Below the pieces are notes generated by a model. That model made no database searches and was not told the DNA's origin. It worked only from the letters and a program-made list of their open reading frames with translations. The translations under genes and the position numbers were made by a program. A stretch of 64,000 nt of DNA, taken from the NCBI GenBank assembly GCA_965153355.1, contig OZ231126.1, positions 76,508,001 to 76,572,000 on the forward strand, in the 5' to 3' direction. Numbering within the stretch: the first letter of the stretch is position 1; every line of letters begins with the position of its first letter. Below are positions 11,697 through 23,753 of this stretch, piece after piece. Origin of the DNA: Flaccisagitta enflata (Eukaryota; Chaetognatha; Sagittoidea; Aphragmophora).

Positions 11697-12155
11697 TAAT
11701 TTTGTTACTTTAATTTATTTCTAAACTTCATTTTGCATCAAAGCAATTAAGAAATTCCTTGAACATATTTAGCTGTCAAAAAAATAACTCATGAAATCAA
11801 AGTGCATGAAGACATCAATATTGAGTGTTCTAACCCAGACCATTGGATTCGGCAGAAAATTTTACTATCCTGAACTACAAGAACAGCTCAGTCAGACAAT
11901 TATTTCAGATTTTATACCATTTAAAGTTTTTAAGGACAATTGTCCTAAATTATTTTGAGACAATTGTCCTTAAAAACTTCAAATAATCTGGAAATAATAT
12001 CTATACTTAAATCAATGGTCTGGAGGAGAACACATATTGATGTCTTCATGCACTATTTCACAGGTGACAGCAAATATATTCAGAGTAAGTATCTTTAAGT
12101 AAAGTATGTAAAAATGAAGTTTCCGAAATAAAATTAAATCTTCAATTATCCTCAG
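11697..12155. repeat. imperfect palindrome of about 450 bp (foldback or MITE)
   Basis: Centred near 11945 on AAGGACAATTGTCC ... GGACAATTGTCCTT. Arms pair outward: GTGCATGAAGACATCAATAT (about 11802) with its complement near 12030-12055, CCAGACCATTG with CAATGGTCTGG, and ATATTTAGCTGTCA with TGACAGCAAATAT, reaching AACTTCATTT with AAATGAAGTT. No coding frame; no target duplication settled. Confidence 0.6.
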
Positions 12156-12179
12156 AATATGAGGGTCAGGAAAATACTG

Positions 12180-12262
12180 CTTCTCTCTCCTATAATGGGG
12201 TCCGTCCATCGATCTGTCCGTTGGTCTGTCTGTTGGTCCATCCATTTGTCCATCCATTATGA
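12180..12262. repeat. isolated (GTCY)n array
   Basis: GGTCCGTCCATCGATCTGTC and related GTCC/GTCT units without a recognised hairpin head; possibly the remains of a Helentron-like element. Confidence 0.5.
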
Positions 12263-12490
12263 CTGTGAAAAACACAAGTTTTTGGCAGTTTCCAGCTGCA
12301 AACACAACTGATGGTCAATTTCGAAATCTGTCTGTTCGTCTATCTGTCTCTCTTATGTAAGTTGAAACAACGTTGCCTTTACAAAAAGAGGCCAGAAATT
12401 TCCAATTTATATGTAACACATGTTTAGCGTGAAATTGAGTACTCAAAGAGTCACGGTTAGAACGCATTATTGCTGGGTCGGGCTCGTTTT

Positions 12491-12770
12491 TAGTCGCGTG
12501 CTACGCGACTACATAAGCCACATTTTGGTCCGTCGGTTGGTCGTTCGGTTGGTCCATCGGTTTGACCGTCCGTCCGTCTGTCCATCACAAAGTCGTTTAA
12601 AAGGCGTGCCATACGTTTTAGAGACACCTTTACGGTTTTAGGGTGTCAATATGAGCTTGTTGGCGAATTCAAAAGTCATTTTTAAAATCTTAGTCTGTCT
12701 TCCTGCCTGTTTGTCTGACCATTTGTGAAAATGCCGACGCACGCGACTTAGGTCTAATGACCTTGTTTCT
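12491..12770 (+). mobile_element. Helentron-like element, TAGGTCTAATG subtype
   Basis: Head hairpin AGTCGCGTGCTACGCGACTA, a (GGTC/GTCC)n array, CACAAAGTCGTTTAAAAGG, and tail GCACGCGACTTAGGTCTAAT ending CCTTGTTTC. The tail half-stem is the complement of the head arm. Same subtype as 24351-24602. Confidence 0.75.
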
Positions 12771-13166
12771 TTATTAGATTCCGATGCCTATCATCATAGC
12801 ATTGTGGTCTTGGTGTCTTCATATTGCTCATAGAACAATTTATCAGTTCCTCTATTCCATTTCAAGTTACAATTGATAAGAAAAGATTCGAGTATATCGA
12901 TGTTCCCATACTCGTTTTGATTTTACTTCTTACCTTCATTTACTTCCGTCTTCCCTTATTCTCCTCTCTTTCATGCCCCCTCCGCTTTTCAGCCTCAGCC
13001 CCCCACCCCCACTTTCCTTTCCTCCATCTCTGCTGCTGCTGCCGTCCATTTTCCTGCGTCTGCGGCTGCTGCTACGGCTGCTAACGTACTCCGTATTGCT
13101 GACGCGGCGATAGTTTTCGCTGCTGCGCCTGTTGTCCTTCCGTATATATACCTTTATCTTTCTCGT

Positions 13167-13170
<4 letters not shown>

Positions 13171-13263
<93 letters not shown>

Positions 13264-13274
13264 CTCTCTCTCAC
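13171..13274. repeat. (CT)n microsatellite
   Basis: About 95 bp of CT followed by ATTCTCTCTCTC. Confidence 0.96.
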
Positions 13275-13394
13275 CACGGAGCGATGAGTAATTTCAATGT
13301 CCACATGTAGACGTGTTCACAAACCAATGGAAAAGAACCATTTTCCTCTCTAGTAGCGTCGCAATTTCATCTGTCAAATGTATTAGTTCTTTTT

Positions 13395-13785
13395 ATGTGC
13401 GTCCTCGCACATCTTTTAAAGATCTTTTCGGTCCGTCAGTTGGTCTGTCTGTCTGTTTGTCTGCGATGCTCTCAGTCCGTCACACAAACGTTAAAATAGC
13501 AACGTCAATTCTTACATCATTCCTTCTAATTTTTATCTTTAACTCATTCGTTCATTCATTCGTTTATTCATTCATTCATTCATTCATTCATTCAAACGAA
13601 ACATTCATTCATCGAAAATTTTCATTCATTCATTCATTCATTCATTCATTCATTCATTCATTCATTCATTCATTCATTCATTCATTCATTCATTCATTCA
13701 TTCATTCATTTATTCATTCATTCATTCATTCATTCATTTTTAATCAGCGAGGCGCACATACTGGCTTTAACTTGGCCTTGGTTTT
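13395..13785 (+). mobile_element. Helentron-like shell enclosing (ATTC)n
   Basis: Head hairpin ATGTGCGTCCTCGCACAT, then TTTCGGTCCGTCAGTTGGTC and a GTCT array, an (ATTC)n block at 13547-13738, and tail GGCGCACATACTGGC ending AACTTGGCCTTGGTTTT. The tail GCGCACAT complements the head ATGTGCG. The microsatellite therefore sits inside an element of the same plan as the AGTCGCGTG copies. Confidence 0.6.
13547..13738. repeat. (ATTC)n microsatellite, about 190 bp
   Basis: Tandem CATT units with two short interruptions near 13595-13620. The repeated Phe-Ile-His-Ser frame is an artefact. Confidence 0.95.
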
Positions 13786-14088
13786 CACTATCGCCGCCTT
13801 TGTCCCGCTAATAATAGATAACTAAGCGTCTGTCTTTTTGAGACAACGCGTTCTTTCTGTCCATTTTTCTAGGCATTGCCGATGTCAATCACTCAATGGT
13901 ATCCACAGTCTTTGTCCATAATTTAGATTTTGTCTCTTTGTTTATCTTTTTTGATGTTCTGCCTGTTCATATCAGCACGCTTGTATCACTGTGTTTCCAC
14001 TTGAATACCCTTATCAAACGCGGAAATATCAGTGGGAAACATTTTTTTATGTACATCATCTGCACAAGGAATTATAGTGTGCACGTGA

Positions 14089-14534
<446 letters not shown>

Positions 14535-14763
14535 TTTTCAAGTGGGACCAGTGTTCACAGTGATATAATATTGCAACTGAGGATTGATTTCTTTTTAAAC
14601 ATGTTTCAAGAAAATATTTTTATTCCCATTTTATTCTTTCTTATTTCATTTTTTCCGCTGCAAGGGGATTCAAAACATGTTTGTTTGTACCGGGAAAACA
14701 GCGCTTTCCCAAAATAACATTACTTAACAACGCTGAAGCACATCGAAGTGGTTGTTACGAAAT

Positions 14764-14766
<3 letters not shown>

Positions 14767-14796
<30 letters not shown>
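14767..14796. repeat. (AG)n microsatellite
   Basis: About 15 AG units. Confidence 0.9.
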
Positions 14797-14799
<3 letters not shown>

Positions 14800-14961
14800 G
14801 AAGAGACTGCACTCAGATACAAACAGAGAGAGAAAGAAATGAAGGAACGAAAAAGAGGAAAAAGAGTGACAAAAGACGAGGCCGAGGCCAATGAGGTGAT
14901 GTGGCGATGTCTGAAATGAAGGGAAAAACGACGGGGGAAAAAAAGAAAAGAAAAGGAAAAA

Positions 14962-15830
14962 AATGCAGCTCCGTTACCTGCACAAGTTGGGCTACGATGA
15001 AAAAAAAAAAAAAATTTAGTAAGGAGGCTAAAAAAGGCCCAATCTTATGTAAAAAAACCTGGGGAATCCAACCATGACCTTTTTAGAGCCCTACGCGGGG
15101 GCGTTTAGAAACGGCCCCAAAAAAACACCCAAAAATGGCTATTTTTGGGTATTTTTGGCTAAAATTTAGTACTTAAATGGAGGCCAAGTGTTTAAATTCA
15201 TGGTTGGGACACTTCAAGATGTGAGAGACTAGTAAAACAAGAATCCTGATGATGGGGCTATTGTGGGGTACCTAAAGGACCAAAAAAGGGCCCTAAGGCA
15301 AAAAAAATGTGGTTTTTTTCATTGTGAACCCCTACAAAAATGAATGGAATGACAAATTTGAAATGGAAGTTCATATAAATGCAACTACCATCATGTAAAA
15401 ATTTGTGGCCCTCCTTAGATGGCTTCATAGAAAAATTTGGCCACCAAAACCAAAAATCGCTCCCAAAAAATCAGTTTTTTTAGTTAATTGACCTAAAAAT
15501 AATATTTTAAGGTCAGGGTACCCCAATTTTTTTTTCTATTTTGCTAATATAATATGTTTGGAGGTTCCAAAAAAAATTTCAGACCATATTTCCAAAAAAT
15601 GGCTGAGATATGACCGTTTGAAGCGACGTGGTAAAAATGGAAAATGCCAAAAATGGTCATTTTTGGTGATTTTTTAAAAACAATTGGATACAAAAAGGGG
15701 TCCCGTTCATTTTAATTCATAGTTGGGGACACTACAAGATGTAAGAGATTATAAAACGACGGATGGACCAACAGACGGACCAATGGACAGACAAAGCGGG
15801 GTGTAGAGTCGCGTAGCACGCGACTAAAAA
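14962..15830 (-). mobile_element. long Helentron-like element, left member of head-to-head pair
   Basis: It ends at 15830 with the hairpin TCGCGTAGCACGCGACTAAA preceded by CAAAGCGGGGTGTAGAG and a (GGAC)n array. Its body (GCAGCTCCGTTACCTGCACA at 14964, AAACGGCCCCAAAAAAACAC, CTACCATCATGTAAAAATTT) has its reverse complement at about 17080-17848. No protein-coding frame is seen; the body is about 0.8 kb of A-rich sequence with repeated AAAATGG(C)TATTTTTGG motifs. Confidence 0.6.
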
Positions 15831-16028
15831 CGCGTTTTTGGTTGTCAGTTGAAACACATGCAGGTTCTTACGTTCTTACGTTTCTTACATTTTTTAGGCG
15901 AGGCATCTTTTCATCAACTGACACGTAAACACCAAAAAGATTTATTGCCGACTTTTGTTTCGAGTACAGATCGTTCTTTCGAATCACCAATCCTCTTCTA
16001 ACCACTCCCTCCCCCTTCTCTTAGTGTT

Positions 16029-16133
16029 TGTGTGTGTGTGTGTGTGTCTGTCTGTCTCTCTCTATACTCTATGTCTCTGTCTCTGTCTCTCTCTCTCTCT
16101 GTCTCTCTCTGTCTCTGTCTGTCTCTGTCTGTC

Positions 16134-16202
<69 letters not shown>
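16029..16202. repeat. (TG)n/(CT)n/(GTCTCT)n microsatellite
   Basis: Short TG run, GTCTCT-type units, then pure CT to 16202. Confidence 0.93.
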
Positions 16203-16204
<2 letters not shown>

Positions 16205-16245
16205 ACTGACTGACAAAGCAAGGTTAGATTTGCATGTCTTTGACT

Positions 16246-16470
16246 AACAAGGCCGGATACATGGCTACTGATCGCCGTGCGGGTGGGCAGGGGCTGTGTT
16301 GGTCACTCAATCATTGGGCAGGGTAGTGGGAGGCCAAAGACCGCAAAACCCCAAAAAAAGTAAAGTGTGATGGACCGACGGATGGACCGACAGACGGACG
16401 GACAGACAGGCGAGACCTTGCACCTCCGACAAAGCGGGTTGTGAAATTGCGCGTAGCGCGCGAACTAAAA
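16246..16470 (-). mobile_element. Helentron-like element
   Basis: AACAAGGCCGGATACATGGC, GTGCGGGTGGGCAGGGGC, a GGAC array, CAAAGCGGGTTGTGAAATTG, and a hairpin GCGCGTAGCGCGCGAACTAA near the end. It lies between the two long oppositely oriented members at 14962 and 16482. Confidence 0.65.
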
Positions 16471-16481
16471 ATGGTTATTTC

Positions 16482-17848
16482 TCTTTTGATGGCGTGCTCT
16501 GCGAATCTACCACGCTTTGTCGTCGATCGTTGGTGGTCCCGTACGATGCGTTGTCGTCGGTTAGTCGATTGGTCTGTCGTCACTTTACTTTTTTATGGGT
16601 TTAAGTTTTGGGTTTTAGGGTTTAAAAAAAAATCACAAAAAATGACCATTTTCATTTTTCCATTTTTACCGTGCTAAATAGTCTTATCTCCAGCCATTTT
16701 TTTTGGAAATATGGCCTGAAATTTTTTTGGAACCTCCAAACATCTTATATTAGCAAAATAGAAATAAAATTGAAAATTACCCTGACCTTCAAATATTGTT
16801 TGGTCAATTAACTCAAAAAACTGATTTTTGAGCGATTTTGGTTTTTGTGGCCAAATTTTCCTATGAAGCTATCTAAGGAGGGCTACAAATTTTTACATGA
16901 TGGTAGTTGCATCTGTAAGGAACTTCCATTTCAAATTTGAAGTCATTCCATTCATTTGTATAGTCACAATTAAAAAAAAACTACATTTTCGTCTTTAGGG
17001 GCCCTTTTTGGGCCTTTTTAGAGATACCCCACAATGGCCCCATCATTATGATTCCTGTTTTTATATAATCTCTTGCATCATCAGTGTCCCCAACTGAAAA
17101 AAATGAACAGGACCCCTTACCTTGCCCAATTGTTTAAAAGTCACAAAAAATGACCATTTTCGGCGTTTTCCATTTTTACCACGTCACTTCAAATGGTCAT
17201 ATCTCAGCCATTTTCAATAAATATGGCCTGAAATTTTTTTTGGAACCTCCAAACATCTTATATTAGCAAAATAGAAAAAAAAATTGGGGTACCCTGACCT
17301 TATAATATTGTTTTTAGGTCAATGAACTCAAAAAAACTGATTTTTGCTGGGCGATTTTTAATTTTTGGTTTTTGTGGCCAAATTTTCCTAAGCCATCTAA
17401 GGAGGGCCACAAATTTTTACATGATGGTAGTTGCATTTATAAGGAACTTCCATTTCAAATTTGAAGTCATTCCATTCATTTTTGTAGTCACAATGAAAAA
17501 AAAACTACATTTTTTCCGTTTTAGGGGCCCTTTTTGGGTCTTTTTAGGTACCCCACAATAGCCCCATCATCATGATTCTTGTTTTACTAGTCTCTTACAT
17601 CTTGAAGTGTCCCCAACTATGAAATTAAACACTTGGCCTCCATTTAAGTACTAAATTTTGGCCAAAAATACCTAAAAATAGTCATTTTTGGGTGTTTTTT
17701 TTGGGCCGTTTCTAAACGCCCCCGTGTAGGGCTCTGAAAAGGTCACGGTTGGATTTCCCACATTTTGACCTTTTTCTAGCCTCCTTACTCAATTTTTTTT
17801 TTGCGATGAGAAATAATGCAGCTAGCTCAACTTGTGCAGGTAACGGAG
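16482..17848 (+). mobile_element. long Helentron-like element, right member of pair, with internal duplication
   Basis: A decayed head (GGCGTGCTCTGCGAATCTAC, GTCG/GTC array, CACTTTACTTTTTTATGGG) leads into a body that occurs twice in tandem: CTCCAAACATCTTATATTAG at about 16733 and again at 17251, and GGAACTTCCATTTCAAATTT at about 16919 and 17440. The second copy continues to AACTTGTGCAGGTAACGGAG, the mirror of 14964-14990. Confidence 0.6.
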
Positions 17849-17887
17849 CTCTGCTGCGGCGTTTTTCAAAGGCTGCTCTCAAATAAT

Positions 17888-17890
<3 letters not shown>

Positions 17891-17979
<89 letters not shown>
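17891..17979. repeat. (AG)n microsatellite
   Basis: About 88 bp of GA dinucleotides. Confidence 0.96.
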
Positions 17980-17982
<3 letters not shown>

Positions 17983-18171
17983 GGAGAAGAAAAAGAGAAA
18001 GAGAAACTGAAATAGAAACAGAAGGACAAAAAGAAAGAAAATGGTAAGAAGCGTGAAGCGATAAAAATGAAAGTGTAACTTGTTTGGCTTACAGTTACGC
18101 GAGGTGTAAGCGTCTCATAATTTGTAAAGTTCAGTGGTGAAGAATGCTCAAAGGGGGTCGATGAGTGGAGT

Positions 18172-18260
18172 CCGGCGCTGTCGCAGCCGCCGCCGCAGCC
18201 GCCGCCGCAGCCGCAGCAGCATTTCATTTTTTCCATTTCCCGCTGCTGCTTTTTGCTGCT
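18172..18260. repeat. (GCCGCCGCA)n and CTGCTG trinucleotide repeat
   Basis: GCAGCCGCCGCCGCAGCCGC followed by GCTGCTGCTTTTTGCTGCTG; not supported as coding. Confidence 0.75.
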
Positions 18261-18371
18261 GGTGCGGCCGTCTTCTGGGAAGGAAAATTGGTTTTGGCCA
18301 TCGGGGCGAAAAAAAGCAGCTGTGCGTCAAATCTCCTCACTTACGCTAACATCCGGGCCGAGGAAGACGGT

Positions 18372-18483
18372 GACGACGACGATGACGGCGACGGCGACGG
18401 CGACGGAGACGGCGACGACGACGGCGACGGAGACGGCGACGATGATGATGACGACGGCGACGACAACAATGACGACGACGACC
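18372..18483. repeat. (GACGGC)n/(GACGAT)n array
   Basis: Hexamer and trimer GAC/GGC/GAT units. It can be read as an Asp/Gly/Ala-type repeat in several frames; no flanking coding evidence. Confidence 0.85.
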
Positions 18484-18657
18484 ACGGCGAAGATTATGAC
18501 AAAATTCTACGACGTAGAAGAAAAAAATGTAAAAATACATTTCCTCAGAAAAAATACTCACATCGGAAAATCACGTATGAAAAGGACTATAGGTATTGTA
18601 CTGCCCATATCTTGAGTCCAACACGCTTAATGAGTTTGAATCTTTGTAGAAAGAAAA

Positions 18658-18854
18658 AACAAGGCCAGATACACGGCTACCGAAGTCGCGTGCGGGTGGG
18701 CAGGGGCCATATTTGATGTCACTAGAACATTTGGGCAGGAGCAGTGAGGTCAGAGAATATAATCATAAAAAAAGTAAAACGTGACCGACCGACCAACCGA
18801 CCGAACGCCCGACGGACAAAGCGGGTTGTAGAGTCGCGCGCACGCGACTAAAAA
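18658..18854 (-). mobile_element. Helentron-like element
   Basis: AACAAGGCCAGATACACGGC, AGTCGCGTGCGGGTGGGCAG, GGGCAGGAGCAGTGAGG, AAAGTAAAACGTGACCGACC, and the hairpin AGTCGCGCGCACGCGACTAA. Close to the consensus order. Confidence 0.75.
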
Positions 18855-19121
18855 CTGTCAAGTAAACAAAAAGGTCATCGTCATATCCTTCTTTTCCCAC
18901 TGGTATAAATTGCATACGTCCTCTTTTTACCCGCAATGATTTTTTGAGGACATAGGAGAGATCTCTATCTAAGGGACATGGCTCAAAATCATGTACATAG
19001 ACGATCCACAAAAAGAAATTCAGCCTAGGGATCTCTCTGAATTATGGCCGGCTTTGGCCGCTACCCCCTTCCCCGCGCTCTCATATCCCAAAGAAAATGT
19101 AGACGAAGGATTTTAGTCACC

Positions 19122-19800
<679 letters not shown>

Positions 19801-19868
19801 TAGTTGTGGGATCTATCAAATGGAAAGAACTTCATGAAATAATCTGGGATACCTGTTGATAAAATTCT

Positions 19869-19978
<110 letters not shown>

Positions 19979-20138
19979 AGAGGTAGCAAAGCTGATGGGA
20001 AATTGCAATCTAAGAACCTGTAAAAACCTGGAATCTTCTGAATGCGCGAAATTCTTAAAAAATTTACCTGTACATGTACCAACTCACTTTTGTGTCTTTG
20101 TGCACAATTATGTTATCGTAATGTGATGGACAGTAGAT

Positions 20139-20279
20139 CAATCTCTCCCTCTCTCTCTCCCTCTCTCTCTCTCCCTTTCTCTCTTTTTTTCCCTCTCTCT
20201 CTGTCCCTCTCTCTCTGTCCCTCTCTCTCTGTCCCTCTCTCTCTGTCCCTCTCTCTTTCTTTCCTTCTCTCTCTTTCCC

Positions 20280-20345
<66 letters not shown>
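20139..20345. repeat. (CCCTCTCTCTCTGT)n and (CT)n array
   Basis: A 14-bp unit CCCTCTCTCTCTGT is repeated about five times at 20200-20255 before pure CT. Confidence 0.93.
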
Positions 20346-20347
<2 letters not shown>

Positions 20348-20349
20348 GG

Positions 20350-20665
20350 AGGGTCCACTAGTCCTACGCTTGTTAGTCCTACGCGTCAATAGTCCTACGC
20401 TTCAACAGTCCTACGCTTCAACAATCCTACGCTTCAACAGTCCTACGCTTCAACGGTCCTACACTTCATTTGTCCTACACTTCAACAGTCCTACGTTTTA
20501 TTTGTTCTATGCTTCAAAAGTCCTACTCATAAGCGCTTGAGTCAACAGTCCTACACCTAAGAGCACAACAGTTCAATAGTCCTACTAGATCAATACACAT
20601 CTTATTGCAGCAAAATATGTCAATAGTCCTACACTTGATAGCATAACAGTCCAATAGTCATTATA
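20350..20665 (+). repeat. TAGTCCTACGCTTCAACA minisatellite, copy 1
   Basis: Begins CCACTAGTCCTACGC and continues with 17-18-bp units (CAGTCCTACGCTTCAA) that decay to the right. The reverse complement of the same repeat, with a similar CACTAGTCCT edge, is at 54555-54785. Confidence 0.8.
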
Positions 20666-21740
20666 AGTGCACCTTTAAAATTTCTCCTAAGTAAAAAAAT
20701 TTTTTTTTCGCTACCTAGATATAATTGTCGCCGACATGTTTTATAATGAACAATATTTTTCATTTTATTTTCAAAAAACTGAATTGATTTATAGACCACT
20801 TAAAGAGTTTTGCTTAAATTTGACTAAAAGTCAATAATTTTAACAAAATTTACTTTCAAATGAAGATAGTCGAATCAAAGTGTGTTTTAGGAAAGTATAG
20901 AAACCATGACTTCTTCAATAAATAACCTAATGCACACCCAAATCCCTAATAATAATCAATTATTACTTTTGGTTATAAACAGGCAATAATGCTCAGAAAA
21001 AGTTATTTTGGTTTATCATACATAATTTGAATTTGTATATTTTAACCATATATACAAATTCAGAGATTTACTAATTCAAATATTCATATAATAAGCAATA
21101 AGATACAGTTTTTATTTTGTCTGATACAGAGCTACCTTTTTTATGTTCACCCGGTATAAATGCAGATCACGTAGAGGCCAATTATCATGGTGAAACAGCA
21201 ATGTTTTAACTGTAAGTATAAGCTATGCTAAAGTCAAACAAAGTCAAACAAATAGGAATGGCTCTAAATATTCCGTTATGATTTATAACTTTTCATAGGA
21301 TAAACTTTGTAAAATTTGTGATCAAACGCCGTTTGCCGTGTCCAAATTGGTTCAGCCGATTGGCGCCGCCAGCCCCGCGCAAGTTTAAAAAATCTAATTG
21401 AACAAAAATCCTATCGGTGGAGGCAGTTTTTGGCGGTGCACAATTACAATTGTATCAAAAGATTTTTTGTATCAAAAGATTTTTTGTATCAAAAGATTTT
21501 TTTTCCTTTCTAAGCGTCTGTTATGGAAGACTATATAGACTATATAGTCCAGCATATCATTTGAATCGTTGTTTCATGGAGAACATGAAACTGGTGATGA
21601 ATTTCTTTTTCTCTGTAATATGTAGCAACCATAAGACAAAACAGATTTTATGAGGTCCATTGTCTTGATTAGAAGTTTAGATTGCATAAATCAGATAAAG
21701 AACTAAAAGAAAATGAGAAAGGGTAAATGGGTAAATCAAC
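20666..21740. other. AT-rich intergenic DNA
   Basis: No gene recognised. It holds a threefold 20-bp tandem (TTTTTTGTATCAAAAGA, 21452-21507). GATAAACTTTGTAAAATTTG near 21300 recurs near 33701. No RNA gene was recognised. Confidence 0.4.
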
Positions 21741-21748
21741 TATGGCAA

Positions 21749-22060
21749 AATTAAAGAAAGAAAGAAAGAAAAAAGAAAAAAGAAAAAACAAGGAAATGAA
21801 AGTAAACCAAATGGAAAAAGGAAAAATAAGAAAAGGAAGAAAAAAGAAGAAAAGGGAAGAAAAGAAGAAGGAAAAAGAAAGAAGAAGAAAGAAAAGAAAG
21901 AAAAGAAGAGAAAGAAAAGAAAAGAAAGAAAAAAAAGAAAAGAAAGAAAAGAAAGATAATGAATAGTACAACATAGAAAGAAAAAGTAAAATGAAAGAAA
22001 GAAAAAAAGAGACAAAAATAATGAAATGAAAGAAAGAAAGAAAGAAAGAAAGAAAAAAAA

Positions 22061-22112
<52 letters not shown>

Positions 22113-22374
22113 GAGAAAGAAAGAAAGAAAGAAAAAAGAAAGAAAAAAGAAAAAAGGGGAGAAAGAAAGGAAAAGAAAAATGAAAAAAGGGGAGTGAGAA
22201 AACGGGGAGCGACGAAGAAAAGGTAAGAAAAAAGAAGTGAAAAAGAATGGAAAAAAAGGAAAGAAAGATGAGAAGAAAGAAGGGACAAAAGAAAGAAAGA
22301 AGGATGGGACAAAAGAAGGAAAGAAAGATGGGCATAATAAGGAAAGATGGGACAAAAGAAGGAAAGAAAGTTGG
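21749..22374. repeat. polypurine (GAAA)n tract
   Basis: About 630 bp are almost entirely A/G on the plus strand, dominated by GAAA and GAAAA, with mirror-symmetric blocks. It continues after a MITE as GAAAGAAGGGACAAAAGAGG to 22556. Lys/Arg/Glu and Ser/Phe/Leu frames are artefacts. Confidence 0.93.
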
Positions 22375-22382
22375 GATGAAAG

Positions 22383-22497
22383 TAGGGATGTGGAAGTGAT
22401 TGACCGCTTCCGTTTTGGAGGATTTGTAGTTTCTGTACTACAAAATGGAAGCGGAAGCAGTGGAAGCGGCACTAAAATCCACCGCTTCACATCCCTA
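22383..22497. mobile_element. hAT-type MITE, 115 bp
   Basis: Starts TAGGGATGTGGAAGTG and ends CGCTTCACATCCCTA, with inverted inner stems (GCTTCCGTTTTG / CAAAATGGAAGC, TGTAGTTTCTGTACTACA). It is flanked by GATGAAAG (22375-22382) and GACGAAAG (22498-22505), an 8-bp target duplication with one mismatch. TAGGG ends and 8-bp duplications are the hAT signature. Confidence 0.75.
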
Positions 22498-22555
22498 GAC
22501 GAAAGAAGGGACAAAAGAGGGAAAGAAAGAAAAATGATAGAATGAAAGAAAAAAG

Positions 22556-22809
22556 AACAAGGCTGGATACACGGCAATCCATTAGCGGATGGGGGGGGGG
22601 AACAGAGGAGGAGAAGAAGGAGGAGGAGAAAATTCCCCATTTGTGTAACGAACAAACAGACAGACAGAAGAATGGACGAAAGAAACTCTCCCTGTGTTCT
22701 ACAAGACTTTGTCCCCTTTGGGCCTGCTGTCCATAAAGGGGAACAATGGACCAACCGACTGACTAATGGATGGACAAAGTGGGGAAACGTTGCGTGCACA
22801 TAACTAAAA
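22556..22809 (-). mobile_element. Helentron-like element with family B remnant
   Basis: AACAAGGCTGGATACACGGC, a G-run, then CCCTGTGTTCTACAAGACTT and TTGTCCCCTTTGGGCCTGCT (family B right end, variant type), and AATGGACCAACCGACTGAC with AACTAAAAG at the end. Confidence 0.55.
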
Positions 22810-22813
22810 GAAA

Positions 22814-23034
22814 AACAAGGCCAACACCTATAAATCGCGTGCGAGACTTACAGATTGACTTAGACAGAATGACTTAAAATATCTTAGAATAACTTAGTTT
22901 GCCCTAAAATGACTTAAAATGACTTAAAGAAATAAAATTGATTAAAAAAGTAAAAAGGGACTGACCGACCGACCAACCAACCAACCGACCGACGGACAAA
23001 GCGGGGTGTAGAGTCGCGTGCATGCAACTAAAAA
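22814..23034 (-). mobile_element. Helentron-like element, TGACTTAAAA subtype
   Basis: AACAAGGCCAACACCTATAA, ATCGCGTGCGAGACTTACAG, TGACTTAAAA units, AAAAAGTAAAAAGGGACTGA, a (CGAC/CAAC)n array, and AGTCGCGTGCATGCAACTAA. Same subtype as 4083 and 25147; abuts the preceding element. Confidence 0.7.
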
Positions 23035-23035
23035 G

Positions 23036-23037
<2 letters not shown>

Positions 23038-23105
<68 letters not shown>

Positions 23106-23122
23106 GAGACAAACACAGACAG
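23038..23122. repeat. (AG)n-(ACAG)n microsatellite
   Basis: About 52 bp of AG then ACAG units. Confidence 0.93.
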
Positions 23123-23720
23123 TCAGACCAAAGCTGAGTGAAATACAAGTTTAAATTTGCTCAAAAAAATGTGACATTTTTTCTATCTGGCTACTTTTGA
23201 CCAGTTTGTGGCCTCTGATGGACCTGCATGGCCATTAAAAATTATTTGTTATTATATTTTTTTTTCTTTTGATAAGGTTTTGCAAAATTTGTACAAAGGG
23301 AAACAAAGAATCAAAACCAAAAGTTTTTTTTTTCATGAGTGCCAATGATGCAAATCCCCCTAGGATGATAAGCCCGTATAATGAATTGAATCTCAGACCC
23401 CCAAAAAGCGAGAGATGAATCATCAACGAGGTAGATTATTTATTAAATGAAAGACATACTACAAAAAGTTCGCAAAAAAGGGAATATCAATCAAACAGCG
23501 AGCAAGAATTTATATCAATACTGCGCTGGAAGGTAACCGAACGGTCAACGATCTTCTAGAAATATCTAGAAGCAATAGACAATTCTAGAAAGGTAAGTCC
23601 AAGTGCGAAGCTGCTTCGAACTTTCCTCAGGTCCCGAGGTTCTGATTGTTAACAGTCGCTCATGTTCTTCATCATGATTGGTCGAGGTTGAGCTCACCCG
23701 GCGACAGGAGAGAAAGAACA

Positions 23721-23753
<33 letters not shown>

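Noticed and set aside
21669-22799. 376-codon minus-strand frame rich in Phe/Ser/Leu
   Set aside because: Reads the pyrimidine strand of a GAAA tract and crosses a MITE and an element end; not a protein.
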